A stretch of DNA of 64,000 bases from the NCBI RefSeq assembly GCF_000821305.1, contig NZ_CCXK01000014.1, forward strand, positions 310,001-374,000. The letters run 5' to 3'. Position 1 is the stretch's first letter. Every line of letters starts with the position of its first letter. The notes under the pieces were generated by a model. That model saw nothing but the letters and a program-made list of their open reading frames with translations, did not search any database and had not been told where the DNA came from. The stretch is from Clostridium culturomicium. Lineage in GTDB: Bacteria; Bacillota; Clostridia; Clostridiales; Clostridiaceae. The translations under genes were made by a program, and so were the position numbers. This document shows, in pieces, positions 60,903-64,000 of this stretch.

Positions 60903-61486
60903 TATTCTCTCTCCCCTTCAATTAAATTTGCACTTAAAAATACTTTCTTTTTATCATGCCAAACTAAGTCAATAGGACTATCGCAGCCTTTACATCTAAC
61001 TTCATTTAAATCATTTGCTACATAAAACCCCGCTCTAGTATTACAGTTAGGACAAGTATATTTTGCATACTTAATGTTCTCAAACTGTGGAAGTTCACTG
61101 CTGCAATTCATACAAACCAAATTGTGTTCTTTATGAATTAATTCTCCATTTTCAATATACATAATAGGTGTTGCTACCTTCCCACATCTTTCACACTTAA
61201 CCATAAGTAAATGCTTTTTACCTTGAACTTTTTCAGTTTTCTCTCCAAGTTCTTTTACTACTGGTTTAGTTTCAGATAGAGCACGTCCAACCTCACAAGA
61301 TATTTCTGCAAACTTTTCCTTGAAATCTTGATCTAGTTTAATGTTAGTTACACTAACCTGGCTTGTTGTTTCACATCCTCCATCAATAACCATTGTTGCT
61401 AATTTCTTAAACAACTCATTAGCTTGTCCAGTTGGAACATCAATTGAAACTCTAGATTTCTTTTCTAAAATAACTGATATTTTCAT
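60902..61486 (-). CDS. phage protein with zinc-ribbon tail
   Basis: A 194-residue protein. The first 70 residues form a small fold (KISVILEKKSRVSIDVPTGQ); the second half has eight cysteines in four pairs (VKCERCGK, LVCMNCSS, YTCPNCNT, VRCKGCDS), two zinc ribbons. A nucleic-acid or protein-binding role is likely, but I do not know the family. It starts the operon that reads into the AbrB-like gene. Confidence 0.6.
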   Translation of the reverse strand: MKISVILEKKSRVSIDVPTGQANELFKKLATMVIDGGCETTSQVSVTNIKLDQDFKEKFAEISCEVGRALSETKPVVKELGEKTEKVQGKKHLLMVKCERCGKVATPIMYIENGELIHKEHNLVCMNCSSELPQFENIKYAKYTCPNCNTRAGFYVANDLNEVRCKGCDSPIDLVWHDKKKVFLSANLIEGERE

Positions 61487-61561
61487 TTTAAAATTCCTCC
61501 TTAATTTACATCTTCCCCCATAAGATGTTAGAATATTTTTGAAAGGGGGTGAGTTTAATTT

Positions 61562-62299
61562 ATGGCTACTATTTCAGATCAGTTCAAAATTTATGACAAT
61601 ATTTCAAAACAACTTGATTCATATAATCGTATTCTTAAAAGCACTATAAACGTTAATGTACCTACATACGACTTTAAGATTATTACCGAATCTATTAATC
61701 CCTTTACAGCACAGTTGAATTTAATATCTAACCAATTTGCTATGATTAATTCTTCTATACAACCATTCCAAGATTATATGAATTCAATTAATAAAATTAT
61801 CAATCAATATTTAGAAGCTACTACACCTAAATTTAATTTTGAATATCTAAATAATTTAAAAATACTATCTTCATTTACTCCAGATGATTTAGAATATATT
61901 GATGAGACTTCATTTATTAATACTGTCGATGAAATCTATACTAATATAAATGATTTTGATACTACTAATGATTCAGTTGAGCTTAATGAATATACAAGTT
62001 GTTTTTTATCTTTAAAACAACTTATTCAAAATTCTTCTCTAACTTGGGAAAGCTTTCGTTCATTTATAGCTTTATTGATAACAATATTTACAGTGTTTCA
62101 GCCATATTTAGATAATTCATCTGAAATAATGATAGAACAACAACAAGAAATTATAGAGCTAGAAAAACAAAAATTAGATTTATGTGATGATATTAGTGAT
62201 AGTTTGAAGAATATCGATAATTCTTGTTGTGACATCACTAGTACCTTGGAAAATATCAACAACTCCTTGGAAACTCTTATCGAATCTATTAATCATTAA
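61562..62299 (+). CDS. plus-strand cargo protein with one membrane segment
   Basis: A 245-residue protein I do not recognise: helical, polar and asparagine-rich in the first 155 residues (FKIYDNISKQLDSYNRILKS), then one hydrophobic helix (FRSFIALLITIFTVFQPYL) and a C-terminal coiled coil (MIEQQQEIIELEKQKLDLCD). It has a GAAAGGGGG site before the ATG. It opposes every neighbour, and its 3' end lies over the 3' end of the minus-strand gene at 62180. It looks like an inserted cargo gene, for instance for exclusion or defence, by type only. Confidence 0.72.
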   Translation: MATISDQFKIYDNISKQLDSYNRILKSTINVNVPTYDFKIITESINPFTAQLNLISNQFAMINSSIQPFQDYMNSINKIINQYLEATTPKFNFEYLNNLKILSSFTPDDLEYIDETSFINTVDEIYTNINDFDTTNDSVELNEYTSCFLSLKQLIQNSSLTWESFRSFIALLITIFTVFQPYLDNSSEIMIEQQQEIIELEKQKLDLCDDISDSLKNIDNSCCDITSTLENINNSLETLIESINH

Positions 62300-62536
62300 A
62301 TTGATACTAACTATTATTAATGTAAAATATATAGTTTGGCTAACTTGAATAAATTTAAAATTTTTACTTATAGTTGATAACTGCTCTTGAACTGGTACTT
62401 CTTGAGCAGTTTCTTTTAATGCTGCTAGTGCTATCTCTAAAGCTTGTACATCTTTTTCTGTTGGATTAACACTCTCAAACTCTTTACAGTCTGCTCTTAG
62501 GCTTTCTAGTTGTAATATTGCTTCTTTTTTATCCAT
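62180..62536 (-). CDS. hypothetical phage protein, 3' end antisense to the cargo gene
   Basis: A 118-residue frame. The first 60 residues (KEAILQLESLRADCKEFESV, EKDVQALEIALAALKETAQE) look like a genuine short phage protein. The rest includes a hydrophobic stretch and then runs into the reverse of the plus-strand gene's last 120 bases, so it is probably not original. The gene may have been cut by insertion of the cargo gene. An AGGAG site precedes the ATG. Confidence 0.6.
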   Translation of the reverse strand: MDKKEAILQLESLRADCKEFESVNPTEKDVQALEIALAALKETAQEVPVQEQLSTISKNFKFIQVSQTIYFTLIIVSINLMINRFDKSFQGVVDIFQGTSDVTTRIIDILQTITNIIT

Positions 62537-62549
62537 AGTTAATTCCTCC

Positions 62550-62732
62550 TTAAAAAACTATGTCTGGATTATGTAGCTCATGAATTCTCTGTATTAAATG
62601 ATCTATTTTAGTAGCAATTGCTATTTGTAGTGTAATCGTATTACTAATCGCAAGGTCTCCTAACTCATTGCTATAATCCCTTAATCTCTCGATTTGCTCC
62701 TCTAATATTTCAATTAATTCTTGTTTATCCAT
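62550..62732 (-). CDS. hypothetical small phage protein
   Basis: A 60-residue helical protein (LIEILEEQIERLRDYSNELG, TKIDHLIQRIHELHNPDI). GGGAGG precedes the ATG, which lies inside the end of the zinc-knuckle gene upstream. Function unknown. Confidence 0.62.
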   Translation of the reverse strand: MDKQELIEILEEQIERLRDYSNELGDLAISNTITLQIAIATKIDHLIQRIHELHNPDIVF

Positions 62733-62892
62733 TTATAATTCCTCCCCTCTCTAACTCTCTCCTAGACTTCCTATACTGTCTATCTAATAACCTTTTGCAT
62801 GGTATACAATAGCTTTGATAACCTCCACCAGTTCGTTTAGGAAACTCGGTTTCCTCTTTGTACCCATGGCAGCTGGCACATTTACGAATCAT
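62725..62892 (-). CDS. small zinc-knuckle phage protein
   Basis: A 55-residue basic protein with KCASCHGYKEE and YCIPCKRLLDRQYRKSRRE: two CxxC pairs of the type seen in short phage early proteins that may bind nucleic acid. GAGGTG precedes the ATG. It overlaps the next gene by eight bases. Confidence 0.65.
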   Translation of the reverse strand: MIRKCASCHGYKEETEFPKRTGGGYQSYCIPCKRLLDRQYRKSRRELERGGIING

Positions 62893-62901
62893 ATGACACC
62901 T

Positions 62902-63261
62902 CTACTGATATTCGTTAAATCCTTTGATTAAGCAACAATGAATACATAACTTATCCTCTTCCAAATTCTCTTCAATAATAAACTCAAGATGAATCTCTTT
63001 ATATTTATCCATTACTACTGTTGCAACCTCATCACAACCATTCATAAAATCTAAAATCCATTCTCCTGTTTCTTCATGCTGAAATGCATAAAAGCTTGTT
63101 GCAACACTTGCAGACATCAAATCTGTACATATTAACACTCCAACATTACTATTGCATTGTTCCATTTCTAGTAACGCATTAATAGATTTAATCTCACCTT
63201 GAACTTGATCCTCTTCAAAACAATCTCTAAACACGTAAGTTTTTGTATAAGTACTCCACAT
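62902..63261 (-). CDS. hypothetical phage protein
   Basis: A 119-residue acidic protein (TYVFRDCFEEDQVQGEIKSI, EMEQCNSNVGVLICTDLMSA) that ends with CIHCCLIKGFNEYQ. I do not know the family. The start follows directly on the antirepressor stop, so the two are co-transcribed. Confidence 0.6.
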   Translation of the reverse strand: MWSTYTKTYVFRDCFEEDQVQGEIKSINALLEMEQCNSNVGVLICTDLMSASVATSFYAFQHEETGEWILDFMNGCDEVATVVMDKYKEIHLEFIIEENLEEDKLCIHCCLIKGFNEYQ

Positions 63262-63978
63262 CTACATTGCCTCCTCTATAGATATCTGATTATTTACTTG
63301 TATAATTTCTTCTTCTAAAACTGTTGGAACTACATAGTTATTTACTATCCCCCTAGCCTTTTCTAACTGACTTCTCTTAATAGCTTCATATCTACTAACA
63401 CCAAACTCTCTTCTTAGTTGATGCTGAATGTCTGAGTAAACTCTTCCTCTTAATGAATTATCTTTATATGCCTGGCTTTTATATCCACCTAAAACCTTAA
63501 TACCTATTTTTCTAACTAAGTTTTGTAATTCTTTGCAATCCACATTAAATAAGGGCATATCATTTTCAAGCTTAGTAACTTTTGAATCTACTTCTTCAAG
63601 CTTTTCACCTTGTTCTTTAACTACCTGGAACTGTAACTCTAGTATCTCCATAGGACTTAATTGTTTCTTATGGCCTTCTTCAATGTACTGCTCCATCTCA
63701 GCAAACTTGTCCATGTATCTGTCAGTAAATAAGTTTCCTTTGGTTCCCGTAGTCTTATGTGCTAAAAACTCACACCCTCCTTTAGTTACCATATACTCTC
63801 TATTTGATTTACCGCTCTTATCAACATAAGAACCTTCTGTCCAATATTTACTGAATCCAATTTTGGCTTTAGCTAAATCCTCATTGATCCCATCAATCTT
63901 TCTTAATAACTTTGCATGTTCCATCTCAATCATTTCTGCAACTTCTCTGCTGCTTAATTTGTTTTCTAATTTGTTCAT
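63262..63978 (-). CDS. Rha-type antirepressor with ORF6C domain
   Basis: A 238-residue phage regulator. Residues 5-100 are the Rha domain (SSREVAEMIEMEHAKLLRKI, WTEGSYVDKSGKSNREYMVT, GGCEFLAHKTTGTKGNLFTD). A coiled-coil linker follows (KEQGEKLEEVDSKVTKLEND), then an ORF6C domain (LQNLVRKIGIKVLGGYKSQA, IQHQLRREFGVSRYEAIKRS). It should counter the lysogenic repressor on induction and opens the early operon seen here. GGAGGT precedes the ATG. Confidence 0.9.
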   Translation of the reverse strand: MNKLENKLSSREVAEMIEMEHAKLLRKIDGINEDLAKAKIGFSKYWTEGSYVDKSGKSNREYMVTKGGCEFLAHKTTGTKGNLFTDRYMDKFAEMEQYIEEGHKKQLSPMEILELQFQVVKEQGEKLEEVDSKVTKLENDMPLFNVDCKELQNLVRKIGIKVLGGYKSQAYKDNSLRGRVYSDIQHQLRREFGVSRYEAIKRSQLEKARGIVNNYVVPTVLEEEIIQVNNQISIEEAM

Positions 63979-64000
63979 ATTTCTTACCTCCTAAACTTTT

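Overview
The window is AT-rich, has strong AGGAGG-type ribosome binding sites and dense genes, and carries Firmicutes families throughout: a purine riboswitch, RelQ-type alarmone synthetase, YtrA-type regulator, ECF S component, a CotF-like coat protein, and DUF2087- and DUF3842-type proteins. This fits a Clostridium sensu stricto chromosome. No rRNA, tRNA or CRISPR array was seen. The species is inferred only from family content.

Bases 1 to about 27,320 are ordinary chromosome. In order: the start of an M32 carboxypeptidase and an MFS transporter; a small DNA-binding regulator; a small alarmone synthetase; a riboswitch-controlled pbuX-xpt operon; a PAS/GAF sensor histidine kinase; a YtrA-like GntR/ABC transporter/lipoprotein operon; an ECF S component with a uridine-kinase-like protein behind a structured leader; a DUF3842 protein; an AtoE-type short-chain fatty acid transporter; two Bfd-like [2Fe-2S] proteins beside a ferritin-like protein; two unknown proteins and a YitT-type membrane protein; a MocR regulator; a 1-phosphofructokinase; a second NCS2 permease; an APC permease; CutC and a YczE-like membrane protein. 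Most transcription units end in clear intrinsic terminators.

At about 27,325 a 17-codon gene tail with its own terminator is followed by about 1.6 kb without a credible protein gene but with a series of plus-strand hairpin terminators and a duplicated promoter/hairpin module. I read the tail as a candidate left attachment site and the rest as the left end of a prophage.

Bases 29,006 to 64,000 are a long-tailed (siphovirus-type) prophage read right to left on the minus strand. From the right: Rha-type antirepressor, small zinc-binding early proteins, AbrB-like regulator, Gam, Rad52-type annealase, a replication protein ending in a DnaA-N-like domain, dUTPase, SSB, a stretch of small membrane-protein genes separated by repeats of about 110 bp, RusA and a late activator, a CotF-like spore-coat pair, then terminase, portal, MuF head protein with a toxin-like tail and a small partner gene, scaffold, P22-type coat, connectors, tail genes with a -1 frameshift chaperone, tape measure, tail tip and fibre, holin and amidase. 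Two plus-strand genes (56,998 and 61,562) run against the phage and look like lysogenic cargo. The integrase and repressor are not in the window and probably lie to the right.

The most notable features are the MuF toxin/partner pair, the coat-protein pair with its own terminators and a sigma-E-like promoter inside a prophage, the repeat-separated membrane-protein cassettes, the non-coding left end with putative small RNAs, and a possible pseudoknot leader before the ECF gene.
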